A stretch of 64,000 nt of DNA from assembly GCA_002786025.1 (NCBI GenBank), contig NHNW01000030.1:124001-188000 (forward strand). Direction: 5' to 3'. Of this stretch, positions 32,101 through 41,139 are shown piece by piece (the stretch's first letter is position 1; the number at the start of each line of letters is the position of its first letter). This DNA is from Zasmidium citrigriseum. Its lineage: Eukaryota > Ascomycota > Dothideomycetes > Mycosphaerellales > Mycosphaerellaceae. A program made the translations under genes and the position numbers. The notes below the pieces were generated by a model. That model did not search any database. It was not told the DNA's origin and saw only the letters and a program-made list of their open reading frames with translations.

Positions 32101-32679
32101 ACGAATGGCACTGCCAGATTTTGTTAGCGAATGACCGCATTCGGAACGTCCGCAGCAGCAAAACGATATATCAAAACGATAAATTCAATCCACCTCTCAC
32201 AGCCTCATCACGCCCGAGACTCGAACCCAGCACCACCCACACCAAACAAAAAAAGCAAAAATAGTGACCACAGGAACAACCCTTCGCGGGCTTCCCTTTC
32301 CCCATAACGGGTAGCAATTCAGGTTTAAAGGCTTCAATCCCACGGCTTTTCTGGCGGTCTCAATAATCCGCGGATAGAGACCACGTACTAGTCCGTGCCC
32401 ACTAGACCATTCCTGTGATCAAGGGACCTGCAAAGTTGTTTAGAAATGTATAGGTTGTGTAAGCCCGCTGCCGAGGTTGGGCCGAACTTGGGGCTTTGGA
32501 AGGTGGGGCGTGTGGTGGTGAAGGGTGTGACCTGAGGCAGCGAGGATGATGGGAGTGAAGGGTTTCTAAGGACGGGAGGCTCGTTCACCTGCGAGTAGTT
32601 ACTAGCCTCTTCCAATAATATTCGACAACACCGAGTTTGTTGCAGCGACACCCGACGCAAGACTTACTTATTCTTCGGA
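32101..32679. other. intergenic
   Basis: No gene recognised. A TTCGA-containing, T-arm-like sequence on the minus strand near 32205-32235 lacks a matching acceptor stem and anticodon arm. Confidence 0.4.
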
Positions 32680-33150
32680 ATGGCAGCCCTCCGAGATCTT
32701 GCACTCCAGCAATCAATCAATTACCGATCGACTCCTGCGTCAATACATCCAAGATCTTTCGATCGATTCCCGACATATCTCGAGCAAGGACAGCCGCGAT
32801 CACATCTCCAACGTATCACCATGGGCTGCAATCAAACAACTATGCAGACTCCCAAGGCCAAGACCCACAACACCGACGCTGAAACCACGCAGCCAGGCAC
32901 ATCAACACAGGGCGAAGCCGATCACACAGCCCATACCCCCACCGACGAGGAGATCCAGTCCATCCTCTCCAAGCTTCAAGATCGAGAGATCATGGGTCCG
33001 TCCCTGCGCGCAAAACGTTTGACCGAGCCCAGGCGCGACAAGAAGGTGCAAAAGGCTATGCAAAAGGCCACGGTCAACTGGGACGGGCCAGCAACAACTC
33101 GTCGCATGTCCAACGTCGGGCCAAAGGGAGAGCGGTTGGATGACATCTAG
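32680..33150 (+). CDS. hypothetical small basic protein
   Basis: An intronless frame of 156 codons, or 110 if it starts at the internal ATG 32821 (MGCNQTTMQTPK), which looks the better start because the extension before it is low in coding character. The body is polar: a Thr/Gln-rich stretch, then DEEIQSILSKLQDREIMGPS, a basic segment RAKRLTEPRRDKKVQKAMQK, and the end RRMSNVGPKGERLDDI. It is probably helical, with no signal peptide or membrane segment. I do not recognise a family. Confidence 0.4.
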   Translation: MAALRDLALQQSINYRSTPASIHPRSFDRFPTYLEQGQPRSHLQRITMGCNQTTMQTPKAKTHNTDAETTQPGTSTQGEADHTAHTPTDEEIQSILSKLQDREIMGPSLRAKRLTEPRRDKKVQKAMQKATVNWDGPATTRRMSNVGPKGERLDDI

Positions 33151-33678
33151 ATCTGTTGTTGCCCAATGACTGAAAGACGGCGGCTCGCGGTCGACAGCCA
33201 TATTTGGGATATTTGCCAGTTCGATCGAGGAGTACGGGGCCAATGTCTTCCTGTTAGCAGTAGATTAGGATCGCACAATGAGAAGAAATTTGCGCTACGG
33301 TGAATGCGAAATTGGGTGATGGCTGATTCTAGGATGTTGCACACAGTTTTTCGTCAGTGAGATTATCAGTAACAAGTATCGTCCCAATTCATGTCTGATG
33401 AGGAGAAGGAAGCGAGAGATGTTGAAGGAGAAGGAGAAGGTGAGGAGAGTTGGGTGAGGTGAGGTCTCGAGACCCCGGTCGATCTAATTTTGGACACGCG
33501 TCATGGTCGCGCAGTCTCTTCCTTCCGCGCAAGGGCTGGCTTGGGTCAAGACATTCAGAACACAGATGCCATCGTCTAAGAATCTCGACGGCATGATGTA
33601 TGAGATGACGGCATGTGGTATGTTCGAGGAGATCATCTCCCTCCCCGAATACCACAGCGAAAGAGACCTCCGCCCGCC
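33151..33678. other. intergenic with a purine-rich tract
   Basis: No gene. About 33398-33472 is almost only G and A on the + strand (GAGGAGAAGG-like). The remainder is the promoter of the next gene. Confidence 0.4.
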
Positions 33679-34671
33679 ATGAACATTATCGAAAACATCC
33701 TTCGAACATCACGCATGCTGTTTGCAAGGCATACATTTCCTTTCACCATCTTTGCCGCTCTTGGTACCATCTGGACTAGCAACGCCTTGGTCAAACTCGA
33801 ATCGTTCGCCTGGGTGCATTTTCTACGGTCATCATCACTCGAGCGGTACAAGTCAAGAGAACCCTGGGCTCTGGTCACAGGAGCCTCCGATGGCATCGGG
33901 AAAGCTTTCGCACAAGAGCTGTGCAGCAGAGGTTTCAACGTCGTACTTCATGGCCGAAACAAGGAGAAGCTCGAGCGGGTCAAGGCCGAACTTGTCGCTG
34001 AATGGCCCCAGCGACAAGCACGACTTCTCATCCTCGATGTATCGGAATGCGCTGGAGACCATGCTCGATTAGACGAAGCAGTCAAAGAGCTCGACGATGT
34101 CAACCTCAAATTTCTGATCAACAATGTCGGCGGCGGAGCAAAACGCCTCTGGATCCCTTTGCAGCAGTATGGACAGGACGACACGCGGCTCTTTCTTGAC
34201 ATGAACTGCCGCTTCCAGGCAGAGCTCACTCGTCGTCTTCTTCCGCGTCTTATTCAGAACTCACCAGCCCTGATTATGAACATCGGCAGCTTTGTCTCCG
34301 AACTGCCAGCTCCTTACATCACGGTCTTTGGCGGGGCCAAAGCGTTCGGCAAGGCGTGGTCAAGGTCTCTTCATTTCGAGATGCTGACAGAGGGTCACGA
34401 CGTCGAGGTTCTGCAGGTTCAAGTCGGCATGGTGTCCACGCCGAATGAGCCAAGGCCAGAGAGTCTCTTCGTTCCAAATGCTCGACGCATGGCGCAATCA
34501 AGCCTTGACAAGGTCGGTTGCGGGCGGAGCGTCGTGTTCGGATACTGGGCGCATGAACTGCATTGTCGTTTGCTGGTCGATTTCCCAGAATTTATTCGCG
34601 ACAGGCTGTTGATGAGCATTGTGAAAGGCCTGAAAGAGAAGGAAGAGGAAGAGAATCGAACGGCAGAATGA
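33679..34671 (+). CDS. 3-ketoacyl-reductase-like SDR lacking the catalytic tyrosine
   Basis: Intronless, 330 residues from the ATG at 33679; the frame is open 22 codons further upstream. An N-terminal hydrophobic stretch (FPFTIFAALGTIWTSNAL, about 20-37) suggests a membrane anchor, as in very-long-chain 3-ketoacyl-CoA reductases. The cofactor site is ALVTGASDGIGKAFA (about 61-75), and NNVGGG and MNIGSFVSELPAP follow. The active site reads FGGAK where the family has YxxxK, so the catalytic Tyr is Phe while the Lys and a nearby Ser remain. The C-terminus is Lys/Glu-rich. It may be a reductase with altered chemistry or a non-catalytic relative. Confidence 0.85.
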   Translation: MNIIENILRTSRMLFARHTFPFTIFAALGTIWTSNALVKLESFAWVHFLRSSSLERYKSREPWALVTGASDGIGKAFAQELCSRGFNVVLHGRNKEKLERVKAELVAEWPQRQARLLILDVSECAGDHARLDEAVKELDDVNLKFLINNVGGGAKRLWIPLQQYGQDDTRLFLDMNCRFQAELTRRLLPRLIQNSPALIMNIGSFVSELPAPYITVFGGAKAFGKAWSRSLHFEMLTEGHDVEVLQVQVGMVSTPNEPRPESLFVPNARRMAQSSLDKVGCGRSVVFGYWAHELHCRLLVDFPEFIRDRLLMSIVKGLKEKEEEENRTAE

Positions 34672-35284
34672 TGGAAAGGTTGCAAAAACATCATGATGCA
34701 ACAGCGAAAATCGCCCATCGAAGTCCAGACGTCCGCGGGCAAGTTCGCAATCAGAGGCTGGGAGCGCAACGTGTTTGTCGTGCCGTCCGAGTTTGGCGCA
34801 ATTTCCCTTGTGCCGTGGTTTTGCGATGCCCGAATGGGGAAAGATCATGGTACGCCCAGCCAACCACCACGAATCAACGGCACGGCTCAAGAGTCGATGA
34901 GAAGGCTAGTCCGGCGCTTGTCACCTACAGATGCTCTGCGCGCACTTTTTGCGGTCAAGCGCACAGAATGCCTATGCCAATCAACAAGCGCCAGATGCCG
35001 CAAGTCGGCATGCCGGTTCGCTCATCCCGTCATCGGGCCTATTTCATCATACTGTCACTTCTGACCGCTACGCCAATGCACGCCTACCCAGCCTACGATA
35101 GCCATCTCGACAGACAAGATTTTGGAGATGCGTAGGCCAGCGGCTATGTTGACTGCCACTATGGCAAGGCTGGCAAAATGGCTAGCTATGAAGTTCAACG
35201 CCCAGGCCTTCTACCAGCCTTCGGTATACTTCCTATAAGACTGTCGTAGAAGATCGCCGCAAGATATGATGCCTTTGCAACGGT
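34672..35284. other. intergenic
   Basis: Several overlapping open frames (for example 34693-35064) have no recognisable domain and overlap each other in different phases. I see no gene. Confidence 0.4.
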
Positions 35285-37585
35285 ATGCTCTTCATGAAAG
35301 CTTCTGCAATCTACGGCGTCCTCATTTACTATTCACACCTTTCCCGCTTCGCTAATGCTCTCCCGACTGGTCACAACATTGATACTTTCAATGCGAATGC
35401 GACAATAGACGACGAGCAGCCGCTGACGCCTCGAGCTGCATCATCATGGTGGTTTCCAAACATCGATCACACCTCCAGCACCGTCCGAGACTACGTCCCG
35501 TTTCTCAGCACAGACAACTACCCAGTCTACAAGTCAGTCTCCTCTGGCGACTCAGCCGGCTTGCGAAAAGCCCTTTACTCAGATGGCCCGAATGGAGATC
35601 GCGATAACTTCTGGCTCGCTGGACAACCTCGGGTGGTTTATCTTGCACCGGGAACGTACGTTCTTGACTCCACCATCTACCTTGACACCGATACTGTCAT
35701 TATAGGAGATGCAACGAACCCACCAACCATTCAAGCCTCTGCTGGCTTTCAGGGCGACTACCTGATTTGCGGCGGAGAAGGCGGCGATACTGCGCTTGGA
35801 GGCGAGCTTCACTTCTCTGTGATGATCAAGAATGTCATCCTGGACACCCGACCAAACTCGGCACAGCAGGATTTCATTGCATTGAGTTGGCGTGTGGCCC
35901 AGAACACTGCTCTCGTCAACGTCCAAATACATATGCCTCTCAACGTTCATGAGGGCATCTGGATGGGTCAAGGTTCCGCCGTCTCTGTTGGAGATGTCAA
36001 GTTCTACCAAGGCAAAGTCGGCATGCACTATGCTGGACTCCAGCAAGCGACCCTCAAGAAGATGGAGTTCCACGGCTGCACTACTGGTGTGAAGATTGAT
36101 AATGGCTTCACAGTCAACGTGCATGCACCACTGTTTGACGGTGTCAGGCATCCTGTTGTCCTGAATTCTGGAAATCCCTGGGTCTCGGTCATTGATGCTG
36201 TCGCTTCGAACTCCGGGACATTCTTCACCAGCAACGTCGATTATCCAAACTTCATGCTAGAGAACGTCTCTCAAGATACTGCCAGCTCGCCAATGGTGGT
36301 TGTAGGAGGACAGACGAAGATCAGTGGTCGTCCGACGATTGACACTTTCGTCTATGGCAATACTTACGGTGCCAATCCGGTCTATCAGACTGAACCTCGA
36401 ATCAAGTCAGTACGACGGCCAGCGGCACTCGCGCCAAGTGGAAGTTATCCAGTCTTGAGTGCGCCACAGTATCCCGAAGCAACAGCGAGCGACGTCGTGA
36501 ATCTCAAGAATCCCAAGAGGAATGGCGGATTCAAGTTGTATGGAGATGGTTCGACCGACGACACGGCAGCACTTCAAGGTGCTTTGAGTTATGCCGCTTC
36601 GCAAGGGAAGATCGCTTATCTGCCGTACGGGATCTATCGAGTGTACAAGACGGTCACAATCCCAGTCGGAACACGACTTGTCGGCAACGCCTGGTCAACC
36701 ATCTCCGGGTACGGTCCTGCATTCAAGCATGATTCCAGACCCACGCCGATTGTTCGAGTCGGTGCTCCTGGATCTGTAGGTACGGCAGTCATTCAAGACA
36801 TGCGCTTTACCGTGGGCGAGGCTCTGCCAGGCGCCATCATACTGCAAGTCAACATGGCTGGCCATCAACCAGGCGATGTAGCGATCTTCAACAGCCTCAT
36901 CACAGTCGGCGGTACTCGTGATACCCAGCTCAGCTGCTCAAGCGAAGGCAACTGCAAAGCAGCCTACCTCGGGTTGCATCTATCCACCACCTCATCAGCA
37001 TACATCGACAACTTTTGGTCCTGGCTGGCAGATCACGCCTCCGACTCCAGCGCGGTACAAACCCGCACAGCCGGCAAAGGCGGAGTCTTCGTCGAAGCAA
37101 CAAAAGGCACATGGCTTGCAGGCGTGGCAAGCGAGCACTGGTGGCTCTACCAATTCAACTTCAACCATGCCAGGAACGTCTTCATGTCTCTGATTCAGTC
37201 CGAGACCAACTACAACCAAGGATCGAATGCCGCGGTCACCCCTCCCTCCCCGTTCACGGCGAAGCCGAAGGATCCCGCGTTTGCATGGTGCAAGGCGAAC
37301 AGCGGCGACGTGAACTGTCCAATGGGTGTTGCGCAGTTTTATGATTCGGGTGATTCCATCTTTCAATATGGTGCTGCGAGTTGGACGTTCTTTGGCGGAG
37401 AGCAGAGTACCATGAATGCCATTCGCAAGACGCCGACGAATTCACATCTCTACGGATTGTGTGATCACAACGCCAAGTACATCTTGAGGCTTCCCGACGG
37501 GTCACGCTTTGGGAATGGTGGGAATGATGGTTTTGGCGGGAGTTGGGGCACTGTTGTTGCGGAGTATGCCACCGCGGCGGCTTGA
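35285..37585 (+). CDS. GH55 exo-beta-1,3-glucanase, secreted
   Basis: Intronless, 766 residues. The hydrophobic start (AIYGVLIYYSHLSRFANALP) is a signal peptide. The protein has the two right-handed beta-helix halves of GH55. The first contains VVYLAPGTYVLDSTIYLDTD and VNVQIHMPLNVHEGIWM. The second begins GFKLYGDGSTDDTAALQGAL and includes IAYLPYGIYRVYKTVTIPVG. WLAGVASEHWWLYQFNF in the second half carries the Glu expected for the catalytic acid. GH55 enzymes release glucose or short oligomers from beta-1,3-glucans, for fungal wall turnover or attack on other fungi or plants. Length fits the family (about 750-800). A 43-base relic of a related gene lies at 16241-16283. Confidence 0.94.
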   Translation: MLFMKASAIYGVLIYYSHLSRFANALPTGHNIDTFNANATIDDEQPLTPRAASSWWFPNIDHTSSTVRDYVPFLSTDNYPVYKSVSSGDSAGLRKALYSDGPNGDRDNFWLAGQPRVVYLAPGTYVLDSTIYLDTDTVIIGDATNPPTIQASAGFQGDYLICGGEGGDTALGGELHFSVMIKNVILDTRPNSAQQDFIALSWRVAQNTALVNVQIHMPLNVHEGIWMGQGSAVSVGDVKFYQGKVGMHYAGLQQATLKKMEFHGCTTGVKIDNGFTVNVHAPLFDGVRHPVVLNSGNPWVSVIDAVASNSGTFFTSNVDYPNFMLENVSQDTASSPMVVVGGQTKISGRPTIDTFVYGNTYGANPVYQTEPRIKSVRRPAALAPSGSYPVLSAPQYPEATASDVVNLKNPKRNGGFKLYGDGSTDDTAALQGALSYAASQGKIAYLPYGIYRVYKTVTIPVGTRLVGNAWSTISGYGPAFKHDSRPTPIVRVGAPGSVGTAVIQDMRFTVGEALPGAIILQVNMAGHQPGDVAIFNSLITVGGTRDTQLSCSSEGNCKAAYLGLHLSTTSSAYIDNFWSWLADHASDSSAVQTRTAGKGGVFVEATKGTWLAGVASEHWWLYQFNFNHARNVFMSLIQSETNYNQGSNAAVTPPSPFTAKPKDPAFAWCKANSGDVNCPMGVAQFYDSGDSIFQYGAASWTFFGGEQSTMNAIRKTPTNSHLYGLCDHNAKYILRLPDGSRFGNGGNDGFGGSWGTVVAEYATAAA

Positions 37586-38761
37586 ACTGTGATGATTGTT
37601 TGATGATGCATGAGAAGATACCCGGATGGTCACATGGATGGAGTTTTGGGCGCACAGCTTAGAAAGGTGGCTTTTGGATCTAGCGGTTGGCTTGCATTGG
37701 CGAGGCTTACTATTGCAACGCAAACTGGAGTTTGGCTACTGGAGCCGGGACGTTCCTGATGATCATTGAGACCATTATGGACCGGCGTGAAAAGAACTCA
37801 CTCACGATCTCGACACATTCCCTCATCACACCGACTTGCATGAGACGTACTACTTGCATGGCAAAGGAGCGTGGCCTTGATGAAGCTCTCATCACTCGAG
37901 AACCTCATTCTGAATCCTTCTGTACGCCGCAGCGACAAAGGATCACTGAGACACCTCTAGAAAGACCTCGACTACACACCAATGCACTGAAGCCTCCCCC
38001 GCGGGGTGGCATCAAGCATCAGATGCATCTTCACAAGCGCCGTTGAGATTGATTCGCCGGCTAGATCCTTCCCCAGATCCATACCGCGGCCCCAGGCGAG
38101 CAAGCCGAAAGTCGGCTAGTATCTCCTTCCGCATTGGGCCAGCACGCAAGAAAGAAGCCTTTCCTGCTGACCAAGACGGGAAGCGATCGGCAGCATCGGC
38201 AGGTCTGAAGAAGAAGCTTCTCTGCAAGTTTAAAGTTGAGGTACCGCTTGCTTGCTTTAAAAGACGAAGAAGCTTTTACACATCTGACCGCATGCCACTT
38301 CGGCGGCCGGTGTGGCCAATCTACAGACGAGAACGATGCGGGGGATTCCAGCCATGGCACGCTGGGAGTTCAGCCACCAGACTGTTTCTATCGTTGCGGC
38401 GCGGGCCACGAGACTGGCGGCACGCCTCGACTATACCTTCACAAGCACCACGTGCGGCGTGGTACTCCTAACGCGGAATCTTGACAAGGGCCAGAACGCC
38501 ATCGCAGACTGTAAGTTCTGCGGCGACGACCTGCGTCTATGCGGCGACGAATGGGCATGATTGTGACCTCTTTGGCACCGAGGATGGCCACGCCGAACAG
38601 TGTATGCGGCAAGTTGAGGCTTTTCGAGTCGACGAGATGGTGCTAGTACAGCCTGCTCGGCCTGAAGCCATGAACAGCATAAAGAGGGCGATGAATCCCA
38701 GCCTGAAGCAACAGCATCCCAGCATCATCACCCTCGACAACATCACCACACCTCCGCCAAC
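37586..38761. other. intergenic, possible SDR trace
   Basis: 1.2 kb without an intact gene. Around 38446-38510 the + strand encodes GVVLLTRNLDKGQNAIADC, which resembles the second strand and loop of an SDR Rossmann fold, but nothing around it continues the family. The last 100 bases are a pyrimidine-rich leader of the HsbA-like gene. Confidence 0.3.
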
Positions 38762-39361
38762 ATGAAGTTCATCCTCCCAGCCCTCGCCCTCGCGGCCACC
38801 AGCGTCCTGGCCCAAAACGAAGGTCCCATCCTCGACGCCATCGCCGCCATCCAAGCACAAACCCAACAAGCCGACGCCGACGTCCTGGCCTGGGACGGCG
38901 GCCGACGAGGTTTCCGCACCATCTTCTTCGACGGCAAGAAACTCCTGGCCGCCATCAACAACGGCACCGACGTCGCCAACGCCTCGCCCGACCTCTCCTT
39001 CGGCGACGCTGTCGACATCGGCATCGCCACTATCAACCTCATCCCCATCGTCAACCAGACCCTCATCGACTTCATCGCCGCGATTCCCAAGTTCAACAAG
39101 CTCTACGTCACGCCTATTGTCCTTGACAGTCTTAAGCAACAACAAGCCGCTTCGAATGAGTTCAGTCAGGCTGTTATCGCTAAGGTTCCTGCCGACCTCC
39201 AGGATCTTGCTGGACAGATTACTGCTCCTCTTAATGATGACTTTAATGTGGCTATTGCCAACTTCACCGCTGCTGTTGCGAGCCTGCCCAAGTTCCCGCA
39301 CCATGGTCGGGGGTGGACTAGCTGGGGCTGGCGCTGGGGACGTGGCTGGGGCTGGTACTAG
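38762..39361 (+). CDS. HsbA-like secreted cell-wall/surface-binding protein
   Basis: Intronless, 199 residues. The signal peptide MKFILPALALAATSVLAQ is followed by a helical domain of the hydrophobic surface-binding protein A/cell-wall galactomannoprotein type: ILDAIAAIQAQTQQADADV, VNQTLIDFIAAIPKF and FSQAVIAKVPADLQDLAGQI. The spacing of about 25-30 residues between amphipathic helices fits the family. HsbA proteins adsorb to hydrophobic surfaces and recruit hydrolases. The C-terminus is unusual: an aromatic Gly/Arg/Trp tail (HHGRGWTSWGWRWGRGWGWY), possibly for surface attachment. A 255-codon antisense frame is a shadow. Confidence 0.88.
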   Translation: MKFILPALALAATSVLAQNEGPILDAIAAIQAQTQQADADVLAWDGGRRGFRTIFFDGKKLLAAINNGTDVANASPDLSFGDAVDIGIATINLIPIVNQTLIDFIAAIPKFNKLYVTPIVLDSLKQQQAASNEFSQAVIAKVPADLQDLAGQITAPLNDDFNVAIANFTAAVASLPKFPHHGRGWTSWGWRWGRGWGWY

Positions 39362-39996
39362 ATGTATCGCTTAGCCAAGCATGATGCTGGGTCATGATGT
39401 GAGGACCTTCTGGGAGGGTTCATGATTGTACAGGACGTTATGAAGATAGACTATGCATGAAAAAGTCATTTTCATCTGACAAACATCTTGCTCAGTTCCT
39501 CCATTTATCCTTCCTCATAACACTGAGTTTTTTCACATTGCCACCACAGAGATGAGATTGTGAGTAGAGGTCTCTTGCACAAGTATATTATGCACATCCA
39601 TCCCTTGCACATAACAGCTGCTTCCTAAAAGGGTATCTTCGACCGGGGCTGACTGGCCAATCAAATATTGATCCGATGCCGAAATCCGCGCTAAATCCGA
39701 CGGCCGCATGGAAATGTATGCCCTTGCTTCAGGTCATGTCCAGTCCTACTCTCATCGACAAGCTGGTTTCTAATCCCATCAGACAGAAATGACATCGAAA
39801 GCCTTGATGGCTTCAGGCAACGAGATACTGACGAATCATCGAAAACTACCGCAAGATTGCACGTCAACGGAGATTACATCGTGCGTCCGACGAAGATGTA
39901 AAAGAGCCTCGACTTCTTTGACGATATTCGTAGGAGGTTAAAGGCTTCCCTTATTATTCAACCCTGAACTCCATACATTGAGAGACAAGCCTCAAG
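39362..39996. other. intergenic
   Basis: Nothing was recognised. It ends at the start of the frameshifted reductase. Confidence 0.4.
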
Positions 39997-41030
39997 ATGA
40001 TCACCGAGAACAAAACGATCCTCGTCACCGGCGGCTCCGGCTTCGTAGGAGCCCACTGTGTCCTCCAAGGAATTAAGAGAGGCTACAAAGTCCAAACAAC
40101 AATCCGTTCACTTTCTCGCACGAACGACGTCAAGGAAACGCTACGCAATGGAGGTGCCACAGAAGCTCAAATCTCAAACGCAACCTTCTTCAAAGCAGTC
40201 TTGACGAGCGACAAAGGCTGGAAAGAAGCCTGTGCAGGATTTACCTACGTCCTCCATGTCGCCTCACCATTCCCAACCTGAAGATGACTTGATCATACCA
40301 GCACGAGAAGGAACGTTAAGGGCATGGCGAGCAGCCAAAGAAGCCGGAACAGTCAAAAGAATCGTCCTGACAAGCTCCATGGCAGCAATAGCCTACGGCC
40401 ACGGCACCTCAGTGCAAACCAAAACCTTCACCGAAGACGACTGGTCCATCCTCGACGGCAGCAAAGGCGACATCGTAGCCCCCCTACCCAAAAAGCAAAG
40501 CGCTGGCCGAGCGAGCAGCCTGGGACTGGATCGCTCAAGAAGGCGGATCAATGGAACTCACAGTCATCAAACCTGTCGGAATCTTAGGCCCAGCATTGAG
40601 CAACGATCTCTGCGCAACGCTGGAATTCATCGCCCGGATGCTCAATGGCCAATTACCGGCGATGCCAAACCTCATCTTCCCGATCGTCGACGTGCGGGAT
40701 GTCGCAGATCTGCACTTCCGCGCCATGACGAGTCCTCAAGCCGCCGGACAGCGATACCTAGCCCTCGCGGACGGAGAACCCGTGTCCTTACAAGACATCG
40801 CGAAGACGCTGAAACGAGGCTTGCCAGCGAGTGGGTACCTGGGTGATTCCAAAACCTGTCCTCGCATTGCCGGAATGCTTGACCCGGCAATGGCGCTCGT
40901 TGTACCGGAGATTGGCAAAGTACGTCGATGCAGCAATGCAAAAGCAAAACGAGATCTCGACTTCGAACCGCGAAGTGGCGAGGAAGCCATCCTCTCCGCG
41001 GCGAAGAGTCTGAAAGCATACGGGTCGTGA
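39997..41030 (+). pseudogene. dihydroflavonol-4-reductase-like gene with two frameshifts
   Basis: Three consecutive frames together encode one extended-SDR protein. 39997-40281 gives the NAD(P) site ILVTGGSGFVGAHCVLQGI and ends VLHVASPFP. The frame from about 40250 gives PEDDLIIPAREGTL and VKRIVLTSSMAAIAYG. The frame from about 40480 gives the active-site YPKSKALAERAAWDW, VIKPVGILGPAL and FPIVDVRDVADLH, and ends KSLKAYGS. Each switch is +1. The first falls at CCC (about 40270-40273) and the second in a run of six C (about 40478-40483), where one extra C explains each. The family is that of cinnamoyl-CoA/dihydroflavonol/methylglyoxal reductases. It is either a recent pseudogene or a pair of homopolymer sequencing errors; the otherwise intact motifs allow both. 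Confidence 0.82.
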
Positions 41031-41139
41031 AGGCGTAACGATATCCTAGTAGTGAGGGTATTTATCATCAAATATGTAGTAGTCATCTATCGTGAAGTTA
41101 ATTAAAGCCATTCCAAGTCCCATCATTACATCCCAAGCA

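Noticed and set aside
32195..32245. Possible tRNA T-arm on the minus strand (TTCGAGT loop)
   Set aside because: The stem pairs only with two G-U pairs, and no acceptor strand or anticodon arm is found upstream.
33398..33472. Purine-rich tract as a possible regulatory or triplex element
   Set aside because: Simple low-complexity sequence without a repeat unit or a partner tract.
34563..35135. Overlapping open frames after the ketoacyl-reductase-like SDR
   Set aside because: Three phases are open over the same bases, with no domain and no splice logic; treated as chance.
38537..39304. 255-codon acidic frame on the - strand
   Set aside because: Antisense shadow of the HsbA-like gene; low-complexity Gly/Asp/Val composition.
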